Origin: Chara braunii
Taxonomy: Eukaryota; Streptophyta; Charophyceae; Charales; Characeae
DNA: 49,565 bases
Direction: 5' to 3'
Assembly (NCBI GenBank): GCA_003427395.1
Contig: BFEA01000020.1
Location: forward strand, 5,300,241-5,349,805
The position numbers and the translations under genes are program-made. Within the stretch, counting starts at the first letter, position 1; every line of letters starts with the position of its first letter. Of the stretch, positions 48,980 to 49,565 are shown in pieces. The notes under the pieces were generated by a model. That model was not told the origin of the DNA, made no database searches, and saw only the letters and a program-made list of their open reading frames with translations.

Positions 48980-49565
48980 CATGAAGACTGCGGCAGCGAC
49001 CCATGGGTAACTTCAGTTCGCAGCCAGGATGGCTGCGTATACATGGATGCGTTTTGTCGTGTAGTGGCTGCTTTTCCGTTTGGGGAATGTCTGTCGTCAT
49101 TTAGAGTGCACAGAGACAGCTACGTTGTCCAGCTGCATTCACAATGTTGTCGGATGGCAAGTCGTGCAGAGTCGTGCAACTAGGCCTAAAAAATAGGTGT
49201 AAGTGGGTATATAGGGCGTCGCGGTCGCTAACACGACACCTACCGGTTGTTCTGTGAGCCAACGTGGCGGCGGTTGTGGGGATGGCGGTGCGGTCTTTGG
49301 ACGAATTGCGGGCGCAGCCCGGTTTCCAGTACAGGAAAGTCGGGAACCGGTTATCTGACCGTTCGTTAAATTGGGAGATCGACGGAGGAGGAAATTAAAC
49401 GCGATTTTTTATCCTTGCCGTGCGCGCACTGGGGGCTTTTGTTGCGGTGCCACTCTCCGACCGTGCAAAATGAGACTGAATCCTTCGTTAGAACATGGAA
49501 AGATACATCGCCATCTTTTTTCTTTGGGTTTTTTCTTAGTTTTTTTTTTTTTTAACCTTGGAATT
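48980..49565. other. Unassigned right end
   Basis: Nothing recognised. Confidence 0.35.

Noticed and set aside
1-49565. CRISPR array, bacterial operon, rRNA genes
   Set aside because: No regularly spaced identical repeats with unique spacers, no ribosome-binding-site-led operons and no rRNA sequence were seen; the sequence is eukaryotic repeat DNA.

Overview
The window looks like repeat-dense nuclear DNA from the green plant lineage. My best guess is a charophyte alga such as Chara braunii. This is inferred from tRNA-iMet primer sites, Ty3/gypsy proteins with chromodomain-like tails, an L1-type LINE, a Penelope-like element (PLE) whose GIY-YIG nuclease precedes the reverse transcriptase, and plant-type U2 and U6 snRNA sequences. 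There are no bacterial operons, and scattered Ns show a draft assembly. Almost all recognisable coding sequence belongs to mobile elements, most of it broken. No intact host gene was found; two stretches could be host exons.

Layout. (1) 1-3838, minus strand: the 5' part of a Ty3/gypsy element (primer site, leader, gag, zinc knuckle, protease), cut by the window edge. A candidate -1 frameshift signal joins gag to pol. (2) 4704-4818: tandem duplication ending in poly(A). (3) 5260-11467, minus: decayed L1-type LINE with ORF1 and ORF2. (4) 11468-14576: small repeats, a hammerhead-like sequence, MITE-like hairpins, a gap and a minisatellite. (5) 14577-24434, plus: a non-autonomous gypsy element with two LTRs. 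Its 5' LTR is split by a 3.6 kb insertion (15094-18711) that contains an inverted duplication, a hammerhead-like cluster and a gag fragment. (6) 25445-33308, plus: a nearly complete chromodomain-type gypsy element with two LTRs, broken by frameshifts and mostly TAG stops. (7) 33309-39768: a possible terminal exon, possible minus-strand exons, a foldback and a relic LTR. (8) 39781-45095, minus: a Penelope-like element with 332-bp terminal repeats, two ORFs and a 12-bp target duplication. Each terminal repeat carries a hammerhead ribozyme motif. (9) 45174-47475: a cluster of snRNA-derived retrocopies (two U2, two U6). One U2 copy is interrupted by a 268-bp insert that has a hammerhead motif at its end and an 11-bp target duplication. 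(10) 46431-48224: two copies of a ~400-bp inverted-repeat family. (11) 48832-49565: a tandem duplication and unassigned sequence.

How the parts relate. LINE-type machinery is the likely source of the poly(A)-tailed snRNA copies. PLE-type machinery may have mobilised the small hammerhead-bearing insert. The gypsy elements, MITE-like hairpins and foldbacks are nested or clustered, and many nonsense codons fit deamination of methylated, silenced DNA. Host identity, ribozyme activity and frameshifting are inferences from sequence alone.
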